25,035 nucleotides of DNA from an uncultured Eubacteriales bacterium (GTDB lineage: Bacteria > Bacillota > Clostridia > Monoglobales > Firm-18): NCBI GenBank assembly GCA_905210885.1, contig CAJLYO010000002.1:1-25035 (forward strand). The letters run 5' to 3'. Shown piece after piece: positions 1 to 7,843 of the stretch (position 1 is its first letter; each line of letters begins with the position of its first letter). The translations under genes and the position numbers were made by a program. The notes beneath the pieces were generated by a model that was not told where the DNA came from, made no database searches, and saw nothing but the letters and a program-made list of their open reading frames with translations.

Positions 1-964
1 AGAACGGTTTCACGGACAGATTTTCCTTTACGATAACGGGCTGAATTAAGTTTGCGTCAATTTGCTGAAGCACTATAAGTGCAACCAAAACCCACACGCC
101 CTTCATAAATCCGGCAAAACACATTGTAATAACCGTTATAACAACGCAAGCTGTAATCGCGCCGAAATACGGGATAAGGTTCATAAATCCCATAAAAATG
201 CCCAGGGCAAGGGGATATTTTACTTTCATTACCGCAAGCATAACAGATGACAGCACCATCACAACCGCGCCGTCAATTACCTGACAGAAAATATACTTGT
301 ATATAAAATCAACTGTCAGCCTTAAGTATCTGCCGGCGGTTTTTCTTATCTCCGGCTTTACGTAAAGGCGCACTATGCGCATGGTTCCGTTTTTAAAGCT
401 TTTTCTGTCAATTAAAATATACAGCGACAAAATTACGCTTACGAATATGTCAAACACAGCAGAGCCTGCGCCGGCAATACGCGAAATGTATTTCGAAATG
501 CTCTCGAAGCTTATGCCGGATATAAGTTTTTCAACCGAAATGTGATTTGTAAATATTTCAGAAGAGATGTTGTTTTCCGACAAAAACTGCATTATCTTGT
601 CAAATATTCCGGGAAACTGAACAACAAGCTCGTTTACGCTTTTTGCAATGTACGGAATAATAAGGGACGGAACGGTTATAAGAAATGCGATAATTACCGC
701 ATAAACCGCTATAACCCCTATGGGACGGGCGTTTTTCTTAATCAGCGCCGGTTTGCATTTTAAAAGCAGCCTTTCGGCGCGGACGGCAAGTGGGTACAAA
801 AGAAACGCTATGCCGAATGCCGCCCCTACCGGGGCAAGTATGCCCAAAAGGTACAAAAACCAGCCGAAAAGAATTTCTATATTATCGAATGTTTTGTACA
901 CAGCTATAAGCAAAACGCCGGTTATAAATATCCACAAATATTTTCCCGCAATTTTTTCTTTCAT
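1..964 (-). CDS. AI-2E/YtvI-family membrane permease (C-terminus off the window)
   Basis: Open frame from an ATG at 964 leftward to the edge, about 321 codons seen, with no stop reached. The product begins MKEKIAGKYLWIFITGVLLIA and has many hydrophobic segments: two near the N-terminus, one around the run AVYAVIAIIAFLITVP, and a cluster in the last third. Near the edge stands the motif DANLIQPVIVKENLSVKPF, the usual C-terminal signature of the AI-2E transporter family (PF01594). The family includes sporulation protein YtvI and various exporters; the substrate cannot be read from sequence. An AAGGTGAT ribosome site overlaps the stop of atpC, nine bases upstream, so it is probably co-transcribed with the ATP synthase genes. 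The fold assignment is firm; the role is unknown. Confidence 0.88.
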   Translation of the reverse strand, partial: MKEKIAGKYLWIFITGVLLIAVYKTFDNIEILFGWFLYLLGILAPVGAAFGIAFLLYPLAVRAERLLLKCKPALIKKNARPIGVIAVYAVIIAFLITVPSLIIPYIAKSVNELVVQFPGIFDKIMQFLSENNISSEIFTNHISVEKLISGISFESISKYISRIAGAGSAVFDIFVSVILSLYILIDRKSFKNGTMRIVRLYVKPEIRKTAGRYLRLTVDFIYKYIFCQVIDGAVVMVLSSVMLAVMKVKYPLALGIFMGFMNLIPYFGAITACVVITVITMCFAGFMKGVWVLVALIVLQQIDANLIQPVIVKENLSVKPF

Positions 965-973
965 TCTATCACC

Positions 974-1378
974 TTATTTGTTTTCATAGACGCTGATGCG
1001 GTTAAGGGCGCGTTTAAGCTTAAGTTCCGCAAGCTTTAAGTCCATATCGGCGTTTTTACTTTCGATGCGCTTTTTTGCCTTTTCGGCGGCGCGTTTTGCG
1101 CGTTCTACGTCAATGGTGTCTGCCCATTCAAAGGTGGAGGCAACAATTCTTGTAACATCTTTTGTTACGGAGATAAGACCGCCGACGCATGCTGCGTCGC
1201 GCTTTTTGCCGTCCGTGTCATAAACCGTCGCCTTGCCTATGCCTATAGGGGAAAGATAATCGGCATGACGCGCTAAAATGCCTACATCGCCTTCGGTGGT
1301 TTTAACCACGATTTTCTGCGCGTTTCCGTCGAAAAACACGCCGTCGGGAGTTACAATCTGCAAGTGAAATTCGCTCAT
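974..1378 (-). CDS. atpC: F-type ATP synthase epsilon subunit
   Basis: 134 residues, normal for the family. The N-terminal half is the beta-sandwich (begins MSEFHLQIVTPDGVFFDG, with the typical GDVGILARHADYLSPIGIG stretch near residues 30-50). The C-terminal half, from about residue 90, is the two-helix hairpin rich in Lys, Arg and Ala. Epsilon sits on the central stalk with gamma and can restrain ATP hydrolysis. It starts three bases after the atpD stop; its AAAGGGTG ribosome site lies within the last codons of atpD. It is the last ATP synthase subunit of the operon, in the usual place. Confidence 0.97.
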   Translation of the reverse strand: MSEFHLQIVTPDGVFFDGNAQKIVVKTTEGDVGILARHADYLSPIGIGKATVYDTDGKKRDAACVGGLISVTKDVTRIVASTFEWADTIDVERAKRAAEKAKKRIESKNADMDLKLAELKLKRALNRISVYENK

Positions 1379-1381
1379 AGC

Positions 1382-2779
1382 TTATTCACCCTTTCTGCTT
1401 TGCGCTATTACGTCGTCAATTGTGCCTGCAAGTAAAAATGCGGACTCGGGGATATCGTCGTGCTTGCCTTCGATAATTTCCTTAAAACCGCGTATGGTTT
1501 CGGAAAGAGGCACGTATTTTCCGGGAATACCGGTAAACTGTTCCGCAACGGAGAATGGCTGTGACAGAAAACGCTGTACTTTACGCGCTCTGTTAACAAT
1601 CAGCTTGTCATCCTCGGAAAGCTCGTCCATACCCATAATTGCGATGATATCCTGAAGTTCCTTATATCTTTGCAGAATTTTCTGCACGCCTCTTGCAGTT
1701 TCGTAGTGCTCTGTGCCCACAACGTCGGGGGACAGTATTCTTGAAGTTGAATCAAGAGGGTCAACCGCCGGATAAATACCCATCGAGGCAATTTGTCTTG
1801 ATAAAACCGTTGTTGCGTCAAGGTGGGCAAAGGTTGTAGCCGGTGCCGGGTCGGTTAAGTCATCGGCAGGTACGTATACCGCCTGAACCGATGTTATTGA
1901 GCCTTTCTTTGTTGACGTAATACGTTCCTGAAGTGCGCCCATTTCCGTTGCCAGCGTCGGCTGATAGCCAACAGCGGAGGGCATTCTGCCCAAAAGTGCG
2001 GAAACCTCGCTTCCTGCCTGCGTAAATCTGAATATATTATCGATAAACAGCAGCACGTCCTGACCTTCTCTGTCGCGGAAGTATTCCGCCATTGTAAGTC
2101 CGGAGAGGGCTACTCTCATTCTTGCGCCCGGCGGTTCGTTCATCTGACCGTACACCAAGGCTGTTTTATTGATAACGCCCGATTCGCACATTTCGTTATA
2201 AAGGTCGTTTCCCTCACGGGTACGCTCGCCTACGCCGGTGAAAACCGACAGACCGCCGTGCTGTTTTGCAACGTTATTTATAAGCTCCATTATAAGAACC
2301 GTCTTACCTACGCCCGCGCCGCCGAAAAGACCGATTTTACCGCCCTTTGCATAGGGGCAGATAAGGTCAACGACTTTAATTCCCGTTTCCAGTATTTCGG
2401 TGGTGCTTTCCTGTTCGTCATAAGCCGGGGGCTTTCTGTGGATTTCCCAGCGTTCCGGATTTTCCGGGTTAGGCTTGTTGTCAACGGCTTCGCCCAAAAG
2501 GTTAAAAATTCTGCCCAGGGTGCAGTCGCCTACCGGAACCGTTATTCCCTTGCCTGTGTCAACGGCTTTTTCGCCTCTTGTAAGTCCGTCTGTTGAGCTC
2601 ATTGCGATACAGCGTACAACGTCGTCGCCCAAATGCTGTGCAACCTCTGTTACTATTTTTTTGCCGTTATGCTCAATTTCAACAGCGTTTAAAAGGTCGG
2701 GAAGGTGTCCGTCGGAAAATTTTATGTCAAGCACAGGACCGATAACCTGAATGACCGTGCCTATATTTTTTTCGCTCAT
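1382..2779 (-). CDS. atpD: F-type ATP synthase beta subunit (catalytic)
   Basis: 465 residues, full length. It carries the catalytic nucleotide sites of the F1 hexamer. The Walker A loop GGAGVGKT lies at about residues 153-160, and the catalytic glutamate is in GVGERTREGNDLY (about residue 185). The DELSEDD loop, which contacts gamma and epsilon, is in the C-terminal domain. A strong AGGAGG site precedes the ATG, 16 bases after atpG. No missing residues were noticed. Confidence 0.98.
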   Translation of the reverse strand: MSEKNIGTVIQVIGPVLDIKFSDGHLPDLLNAVEIEHNGKKIVTEVAQHLGDDVVRCIAMSSTDGLTRGEKAVDTGKGITVPVGDCTLGRIFNLLGEAVDNKPNPENPERWEIHRKPPAYDEQESTTEILETGIKVVDLICPYAKGGKIGLFGGAGVGKTVLIMELINNVAKQHGGLSVFTGVGERTREGNDLYNEMCESGVINKTALVYGQMNEPPGARMRVALSGLTMAEYFRDREGQDVLLFIDNIFRFTQAGSEVSALLGRMPSAVGYQPTLATEMGALQERITSTKKGSITSVQAVYVPADDLTDPAPATTFAHLDATTVLSRQIASMGIYPAVDPLDSTSRILSPDVVGTEHYETARGVQKILQRYKELQDIIAIMGMDELSEDDKLIVNRARKVQRFLSQPFSVAEQFTGIPGKYVPLSETIRGFKEIIEGKHDDIPESAFLLAGTIDDVIAQSRKGE

Positions 2780-2795
2780 TTTGCTTCCTCCTAAA

Positions 2796-3650
2796 TTAAT
2801 CCAGGGCTTCCGCTCCGGAAACGATTTCCGTAAGCTCCTGGGTAATTGCCGCTTGTCTTGCTCTGTTGTATCTTAAATTAAGTCCCTCAATCATTTCACC
2901 GGCATTTTTGTTTGCGGATTCCATAGCCGTGCGCCGTGCGCCGAACTCCGAGGCTTGTGCCTCCGCGACCGCTCCGTACATTATTCCGCCTAAGTACTGG
3001 GGTATTATAAGGTCAAAGGCGGCGGAGGGCGAAGGCTCGCATATCATAAGCTCGTGTGCTTTTTTCTCCTTTGCTTCCGGGGCGGAAACCGGCAGAATAA
3101 GCTGTGTAACCGGTACCTGCGACAGAACGGAAACGAATTTTGTGTAGCACACGTAGAGTCTGTCAAATGCGCCTTCTTTATATTTTTTTGCCAGCAAAAG
3201 TCCTATCTGATAGCAGTCGGAAATTGTGATGTCCTCGGTAACGTTAAAGTCCTCGGAGAGAATTTCTGCATTTTTGCGGTCGAAGTACTCTGCGGTTTTT
3301 TTACCGATTGGCAAAACGCAGTATTCGCCGCCGTTTGCTTTTTCCATAGCGGCTTTTAAAACATTGCTGTTGTAGCCGCCGGCTAAGCCTCTGTCACCGG
3401 CTATTACCACAAAGCAGGTCTTTTTTACCTCACGCGGGGTTGTGAAAACAGATGAAAAATCCGAGCTGCTTTTTGAGATATCGAAAAGCGCCTGCTGCAG
3501 AATTTCAAAAAACGGACGCGATTTTCCCACGCGCTCTTTTGCACGGCGAAGCTTTGAAGAAGCAACAAGCTCCATTGCTTTTGTTATCTGCATTGTGCTT
3601 TCAACGCTTTTAATTCTGTTTTTTATGTCCTTCATGGACGCTCCTGCCAT
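2796..3650 (-). CDS. atpG: F-type ATP synthase gamma subunit
   Basis: 284 residues. This is the rotating central shaft linking the c-ring to the F1 head. The N-terminal helix (KDIKNRIKSVESTMQITKAM) and the C-terminal helix (RYNRARQAAITQELTEIVSGAEAL) form the usual coiled-coil pair, with the Rossmann-like domain between, starting near FVVIAGDRGLAGGYN. The start is slightly uncertain. The ATG at 3650 (MAGASMKDIK) has only a weak site in front, whereas an internal ATG at 3635 (MKDIKNR) has GCAGGAG six bases upstream. MAG-type extensions occur in clostridial relatives as far as I recall, so the longer form is kept. It lies 13 bases after atpA. Confidence 0.96.
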   Translation of the reverse strand: MAGASMKDIKNRIKSVESTMQITKAMELVASSKLRRAKERVGKSRPFFEILQQALFDISKSSSDFSSVFTTPREVKKTCFVVIAGDRGLAGGYNSNVLKAAMEKANGGEYCVLPIGKKTAEYFDRKNAEILSEDFNVTEDITISDCYQIGLLLAKKYKEGAFDRLYVCYTKFVSVLSQVPVTQLILPVSAPEAKEKKAHELMICEPSPSAAFDLIIPQYLGGIMYGAVAEAQASEFGARRTAMESANKNAGEMIEGLNLRYNRARQAAITQELTEIVSGAEALD

Positions 3651-3663
3651 TGCTTCTCACATC

Positions 3664-5184
3664 CTATCTGCTTTTTAAAAAATCCGCTTTGTAATCGTTA
3701 ATTGCCGCGGCAAGCTTTTGCTCCGTTTCCTTGGAGAGGTCGCCGGTTTCAACGATTGTTTTCAAAATATCGCCGTGAACCGCCTTTAAGTTCTCAAACA
3801 GTCCGGTTTGGAACTCGCCGATATCGGAAACTTCGATTTCTTTTAAATATCCGTTTACAACGGCGTAAATTATCGCAACCTGAAGTTCAACGTCAATAGG
3901 TGTGTTTCTGCCCTGCTTTAACACTTCCACAATGCGCTCGCCCTGTGCAAGACGCGCTTTTGTGTCATCGTCCAAATCGGAGCCGAACTGAGCAAATGAC
4001 TGCAGCTCTCTGTACTGGGAGTACGCAAGCTTAAGTCTGCCCGATACTTTTTTCATCGCCTTAATCTGAGCGTTTCCGCCTACACGCGATACGGATATAC
4101 CGGGGTTTACCGCCGGCATTATGCCGCTGTGGAAAAGCTCTGTTTCCAGGAATATCTGCCCGTCCGTTATGGAAATAACGTTTGTGGGGATATATGCCGA
4201 AACATCGCCTGCCTGAGTTTCGATTATGGGCAGTGCGGTAAGCGAGCCGCCGCCGTATTCCGGGGCAAGGCGTGCCGCACGCTCCAAAAGACGTGAATGG
4301 AGGTAGAATACATCTCCGGGATAAGCTTCACGTCCCGGCGGTCTGCGGATAAGAAGGGAGAGTGCTCTGTACGCAACCGCATGCTTTGATAAATCGTCAT
4401 AAACTATTAAAACGTCTTTTCCTTGATTCATAAAATATTCGCCCATGGCGCAGCCGGAATAAGGTGCGATATACTGCATGGGGGCAAGTTCCGACGCAGA
4501 CGCGGAAACAACAATTGTGTAATCCATTGCGCCGTTTTTGTAAAGTGTGTCAACAAGCTGTGCAACGGTTGAGTTTTTCTGACCGATTGCAACGTAAACG
4601 CATATAACGTCCTTGCCTTTCTGGTTTATTATGGTGTCAAGAGCGATAACGGTTTTACCTGTTTGTCTGTCGCCGATTATAAGCTCACGCTGACCTCTGC
4701 CGATAGGTATCATAGAGTCTATAGCCTTAATACCCGTCTGCAGCGGAACGGAAACGGATTTACGCTCGATAATTCCGGGCGCCGGGCTTTCTATGGGGCG
4801 GTACTCAGAGGCATCAACCGAACCTTTGCCGTCGATTGGTGCACCAAGGGCATTTACAACCCTGCCGATAAGCTTTTCGCCCACGGGGACGGAAACAACC
4901 TTTTTTGTGCGCTTTATAACGTTGCCTTCTTTAATTCCGCTGTCCGAACCCAAAATTACTATGCTGACATGAGTTTCTTCCAAATTCAGCGCCATTCCGT
5001 ATTCACCGTTTTCAAACTGCAAAAGCTCGTTTGACATGCAGTTTGAAAGACCGTGTGCCTTTGCAATACCGTCGCCGACTTCTATTACATAGCCGGTTTC
5101 GGAACATTCTGTTTTATTTGAATAATTTTTAATCTGGTCTTTAATGATTTTACTGATTTCGTCGGCTTTTAGCTGCATTATCAT
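3664..5184 (-). CDS. atpA: F-type ATP synthase alpha subunit
   Basis: 506 residues, full length. It is the non-catalytic nucleotide-binding partner of beta in the F1 hexamer. The Walker A loop GDRQTGKT is at residues 171-178. The arginine-finger region PGISVSRVGGNAQIKAM and the family signature are both intact. The ATG overlaps the atpH stop by four bases (ATGA), with GGAAGG five bases upstream, so translation is probably coupled. A second ATG two codons later would give nearly the same protein. Confidence 0.98.
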   Translation of the reverse strand: MIMQLKADEISKIIKDQIKNYSNKTECSETGYVIEVGDGIAKAHGLSNCMSNELLQFENGEYGMALNLEETHVSIVILGSDSGIKEGNVIKRTKKVVSVPVGEKLIGRVVNALGAPIDGKGSVDASEYRPIESPAPGIIERKSVSVPLQTGIKAIDSMIPIGRGQRELIIGDRQTGKTVIALDTIINQKGKDVICVYVAIGQKNSTVAQLVDTLYKNGAMDYTIVVSASASELAPMQYIAPYSGCAMGEYFMNQGKDVLIVYDDLSKHAVAYRALSLLIRRPPGREAYPGDVFYLHSRLLERAARLAPEYGGGSLTALPIIETQAGDVSAYIPTNVISITDGQIFLETELFHSGIMPAVNPGISVSRVGGNAQIKAMKKVSGRLKLAYSQYRELQSFAQFGSDLDDDTKARLAQGERIVEVLKQGRNTPIDVELQVAIIYAVVNGYLKEIEVSDIGEFQTGLFENLKAVHGDILKTIVETGDLSKETEQKLAAAINDYKADFLKSR

Positions 5185-5714
5185 ACCATCCTTCCGCTGA
5201 TTTGGTTTTTAATTGACTCAAGTCGGCTTTTTACGCTTGAATCAATCTGAGTGTCGGAAAACCGCACTACCAAACCGCCAATCATTGTGCTGTCTGTCTT
5301 GCTGTGCACCACAACCGTCTTGTTTATAAGCCCCGACAGCTTGTCCGCAAGCTTTTCTTTAAGCTCGCCGGACATGGGAACTGCCGTTACCGCGGTGACA
5401 ATTTCTATATTGTTGTCCTTGTTATACATGGCTTCAAAACGGCGCGCACATTCCCCGAACTTATAAACCGCCTTTTTTTCCGTGAGCAGCTTTAAAAAAT
5501 TCAGCACATACTCACATACCTTGCCGGAAAACGCCTCATCAACAAGACTAAGTCTTTTTTCAAGGTCTATCATGGGCGAGTCAAGCAGGGCTTTGTATTC
5601 TGCGCTTAAAAGGGGTTCAAGCTCGTTTAGCTGGTTGTGCACAAGGTCTGTTTTGCCCTCATCTTTGCACAGCGAATAAAGGGAAGCGCCGTAGCTTGCT
5701 GCAAAATCCGTCAT
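5181..5714 (-). CDS. atpH: F-type ATP synthase delta subunit
   Basis: 177 residues, usual length for the OSCP/delta family, which joins the peripheral stalk to the top of the F1 head. The N-terminal helical domain (starts MTDFAASYGASLYSLCKDEGK) and the conserved C-terminal segment around MIGGLVVRFSDTQIDSSVKSRLE are both present. The ATG overlaps the atpF stop by four bases and the stop overlaps atpA by four bases. This places it in a tightly coupled b-delta-alpha block, as in most Firmicutes. Confidence 0.96.
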   Translation of the reverse strand: MTDFAASYGASLYSLCKDEGKTDLVHNQLNELEPLLSAEYKALLDSPMIDLEKRLSLVDEAFSGKVCEYVLNFLKLLTEKKAVYKFGECARRFEAMYNKDNNIEIVTAVTAVPMSGELKEKLADKLSGLINKTVVVHSKTDSTMIGGLVVRFSDTQIDSSVKSRLESIKNQISGRMV

Positions 5715-6211
5715 AGGCTTTCACCGATTTTGTCGATACATTCGCTTATAAGCGCACTGTGGTCGGTGCCCGACAAATCCCTTTCTATAACTTTTTGCGC
5801 AATATCAACTGCCATTGCGGAAATATCGGTTTTTATTTCTTCCGCGGCAGCCTTTTTCTCGCGCTTTATCTCTTCGTCAGCTTTCTGCATGATTCCGGAC
5901 GCTTTTTCCTGAGCGTCGTGCAGAATCTGCTCCGAACGAAGGGAGGCCGTGCGCTGTGCGTCGGTTACAAGCTTTGTTGCCTCCGTTTTTGCCTCGGCAA
6001 GCTTTTGCTCATATTCCGCGCGCAGCTTTTCGGACTCCTGCTTGTCCGCAGAAGCGTCATTATACATCTGTTGTATTTCCTGTCCGCGTTTTTCGATTAT
6101 CCCGGTGATGGGCTTGAAAAGCAGCTTTTTCATAATGAAAATAAGTATCGCCAGGTTAATCCATGTGAAAATCAAAGTCCATGTGTCAATAGTAACAAAT
6201 GAAAGCGTCAT
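5711..6211 (-). CDS. atpF: F-type ATP synthase b subunit
   Basis: 166 residues. One N-terminal membrane helix lies at about residues 8-30 (LIFTWINLAILIFIMKKLLF). It is followed by the conserved FKPITGIIEKRGQEI turn and then a long charged, Ala/Glu/Lys-rich helix to the end. This is the architecture of the peripheral-stalk b subunit. It is a single b-type gene; no separate b' gene is present. It starts 15 bases after atpE and overlaps atpH by four bases. Confidence 0.96.
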   Translation of the reverse strand: MTLSFVTIDTWTLIFTWINLAILIFIMKKLLFKPITGIIEKRGQEIQQMYNDASADKQESEKLRAEYEQKLAEAKTEATKLVTDAQRTASLRSEQILHDAQEKASGIMQKADEEIKREKKAAAEEIKTDISAMAVDIAQKVIERDLSGTDHSALISECIDKIGESL

Positions 6212-6226
6212 GTAAATAACCTCGCC

Positions 6227-6481
6227 TTACAGCAAATTAATAAGCGGATTTGCAAATAAAAGGATAAGCGCCACAACAAGACCGTAAATACCTGTTGATT
6301 CCGCAACGGCGCAGCCTAAAAGCATTGTGGTTGTGATATCGCCTTTTGCCTCGGGTTGTCTGCCTACTGCCTCGGCGCCTTTACCTGCCGCAAAACCCTG
6401 ACCTATACCGGGGCCGATACCTGCGATCATTGCCAAACCTGCGCCGATTGCCGACGCTGCCAAAATAATTGCTCTTTCCAT
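6227..6481 (-). CDS. atpE: F-type ATP synthase c subunit, sodium-type
   Basis: 84 residues and two membrane hairpin helices joined by the polar loop GRQPEAKGD (about residues 40-48). This is the rotor-ring subunit. The ion carboxylate is Glu61. Around it stand Gln28, Val59, Ser62, Thr63 and Tyr66, which match position for position the sodium-binding set of the Ilyobacter tartaricus c-ring (Q32, V63, E65, S66, T67, Y70). Proton-type rings normally lack the ESTxxY arrangement. I therefore infer a sodium-coupled enzyme. The gene has the strongest ribosome site of the cluster (AGGAGG, eight bases before ATG), consistent with the need for many copies per complex. Confidence 0.97.
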   Translation of the reverse strand: MERAIILAASAIGAGLAMIAGIGPGIGQGFAAGKGAEAVGRQPEAKGDITTTMLLGCAVAESTGIYGLVVALILLFANPLINLL

Positions 6482-6489
6482 TTTCTTTT

Positions 6490-6495
6490 CCTCCT
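6490..6495 (-). promoter_or_regulatory. Strong ribosome binding site of atpE
   Basis: A perfect AGGAGG on the minus strand, eight bases before the atpE ATG. It lies in the largest spacer of the cluster (27 bases). It fits the higher translation that the multi-copy c subunit needs. Confidence 0.8.
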
Positions 6496-6508
6496 AAAAA
6501 AATATTTT

Positions 6509-7243
6509 TTATTCTGCACTTGAAACAAATACCATCGTAAGCATACATATTATATAAGCCTGCAGAAAGCTTGTGAAAATGTCAAAATACAGTGATAAAA
6601 ACGCCGGCAGACCGATTTGAAAAATCGGAATACTCTGTATTGCCGCTATTGGTACAAAGTGAAGCACAGCAGAGCTTAAAGCCGCCAGTGCGCCGTATAT
6701 AAGCCCGGTGATTACAAGCCCTGAGGCAATGTTTCCGAAATGACGGAAAGACATTGAAATCGGGTTTGCGATTTCGCCGATAATGTTAATGGGCAAAAGC
6801 ACCGGTATAGGCTGAGTAAATGATTTAAGCCAGCCTCCGGCGCCGTGGCATCTTATGTTGTTGCCCTGTATCATGAAAAAGGCAAGAAGCGCCCAGCCCA
6901 AGGTTGTGCTTAAATCCGCCGTGGGGGCTCTCGCACCCACAAGTCCCGAAAGACTGCTTATTGCGGACAGTGTGAACAGTGCGCCGATATACGGAACAAA
7001 CATGGGCATATATTTTTCGCCCATTGTGTCACGCACAAGGTTTTGCACCGCGCCCACAAGCTGTTCTGCAATAATCTGCTTTTTGCTTGGGTTTTTTACG
7101 GATAAATTACGGGTCAAAATAAAGCATATAACGGTTATAATCCCAATAATTATCCATGAGTTCACAATCGTTTCGGTAATATTGATTCCGCCCAAAACCG
7201 GGATTGTAAATATTACCTTCGGACCGCTTACACTGAAATTCAA
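6509..7243 (-). CDS. atpB: F-type ATP synthase a subunit
   Basis: 244 residues, five to six membrane helices. It is the stator channel that passes ions to the c-ring. The essential arginine is Arg167 in MSFRHFGN. Most family members read LRLFGN here, so the flanking Phe and His are slightly unusual. The GEIANPIS stretch before it is also conserved. The start is TTG: no ATG is near, and AAAGGAGGG stands nine bases upstream inside the end of atpI. The TTG overlaps the atpI stop (TTGA). The weaker start codon may tune a-subunit output, since only one copy is needed per complex (inference). Confidence 0.95.
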   Translation of the reverse strand: MNFSVSGPKVIFTIPVLGGINITETIVNSWIIIGIITVICFILTRNLSVKNPSKKQIIAEQLVGAVQNLVRDTMGEKYMPMFVPYIGALFTLSAISSLSGLVGARAPTADLSTTLGWALLAFFMIQGNNIRCHGAGGWLKSFTQPIPVLLPINIIGEIANPISMSFRHFGNIASGLVITGLIYGALAALSSAVLHFVPIAAIQSIPIFQIGLPAFLSLYFDIFTSFLQAYIICMLTMVFVSSAE

Positions 7244-7626
7244 TTTTTATGCCCTCCTTTCCTGTCGGAAAAGTTCAGTATATATACCGAAAGGCGTATA
7301 AACACCAGAGGTATAACTGCCGCAAGGTAGTTAAAATACGGGGCTTTTATCGCCCATACCACAGCCGCGGCAATAAGCGCAAGGCGTATAAAATAGCTAA
7401 GCGCCATAAGCGAACCGGCACCGCTTTTTGAGCGTTCCATGGATTTTTCCACGGTAAAGCTCATAACCAAAAAGTTAACGGCGCTTACCGCGCAGCCCAA
7501 AAGCGCACCGTATAAAACCGGAAGGTTAAAATGTCCTGCCGCCGCAAAAATAAGCAGCATAACGGCAGTAAGTGCGACAACGCACAGGGTAACTCTCTTT
7601 ACTTCGCGAATAACAGCTCCGGACAC
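7240..7626 (-). CDS. atpI: ATP synthase subunit I (AtpI-like)
   Basis: 128 residues with four hydrophobic segments (VALTAVMLLIFAAAG, LYGALLGCAVSAVNFLVM, FIRLALIAAAVVWAI and LAAVIPLVFIRLSVYIL). Size, topology and place directly before atpB fit the ATP synthase I family (PF03899), which helps c-ring assembly in some bacteria. It starts with GTG, nine bases after AAGGAGG, the site lying in the end of atpZ. The family is poorly conserved, so the name rests partly on position. Confidence 0.85.
   Translation of the reverse strand: MSGAVIREVKRVTLCVVALTAVMLLIFAAAGHFNLPVLYGALLGCAVSAVNFLVMSFTVEKSMERSKSGAGSLMALSYFIRLALIAAAVVWAIKAPYFNYLAAVIPLVFIRLSVYILNFSDRKGGHKN
7251..7260 (-). promoter_or_regulatory. 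Ribosome binding site deciding the TTG start of atpB
   Basis: AAAGGAGGGC on the minus strand, within the last codons of atpI. Its spacing fixes TTG at 7243 as the atpB start; no ATG or GTG lies at a usable distance. Confidence 0.75.
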
Positions 7627-7627
7627 G

Positions 7628-7843
7628 TTATTTGTCCTCCTTATTCATAATTTCAGAAAGCTTTAAAAGATTTGAAAAGCCTGCCGCCGCACCCAGAATT
7701 GCGCCGAGTATTACAAGCCACGATCCTATGCCGTATTTTCGGCACAGATATCCCGAAACCCATATGCACAAAATCACGGGAACCGCAACGGAAATGCCCA
7801 CCTGGGTAAGCATTGTCAAAGCCTTTAACACATCTTTTCTCAT
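7628..7843 (-). CDS. atpZ: AtpZ-type small membrane protein of the ATP synthase operon
   Basis: 71 residues with two membrane helices (about 12-34 and 40-60) separated by CRKYGIGSWL, the pattern of the AtpZ/AtpI family (PF09527). Relatives have been proposed to bring Mg or Ca ions to the complex or to aid assembly. The ATG overlaps the wecB stop by four bases (ATGA), and no Shine-Dalgarno sequence precedes it, so it probably depends on ribosomes finishing wecB. It ends just before the GTG of atpI. Confidence 0.85.
   Translation of the reverse strand: MRKDVLKALTMLTQVGISVAVPVILCIWVSGYLCRKYGIGSWLVILGAILGAAAGFSNLLKLSEIMNKEDK

Noticed and set aside
5759..6202. Plus-strand open frame opposite atpF
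   Set aside because: Lies opposite a conserved subunit gene, has no ribosome site and its hydrophobic stretches are the complement of the coiled-coil codons.
6855..7301. Plus-strand open frame opposite atpB
   Set aside because: Antisense to a conserved gene, no ribosome site or family signal.
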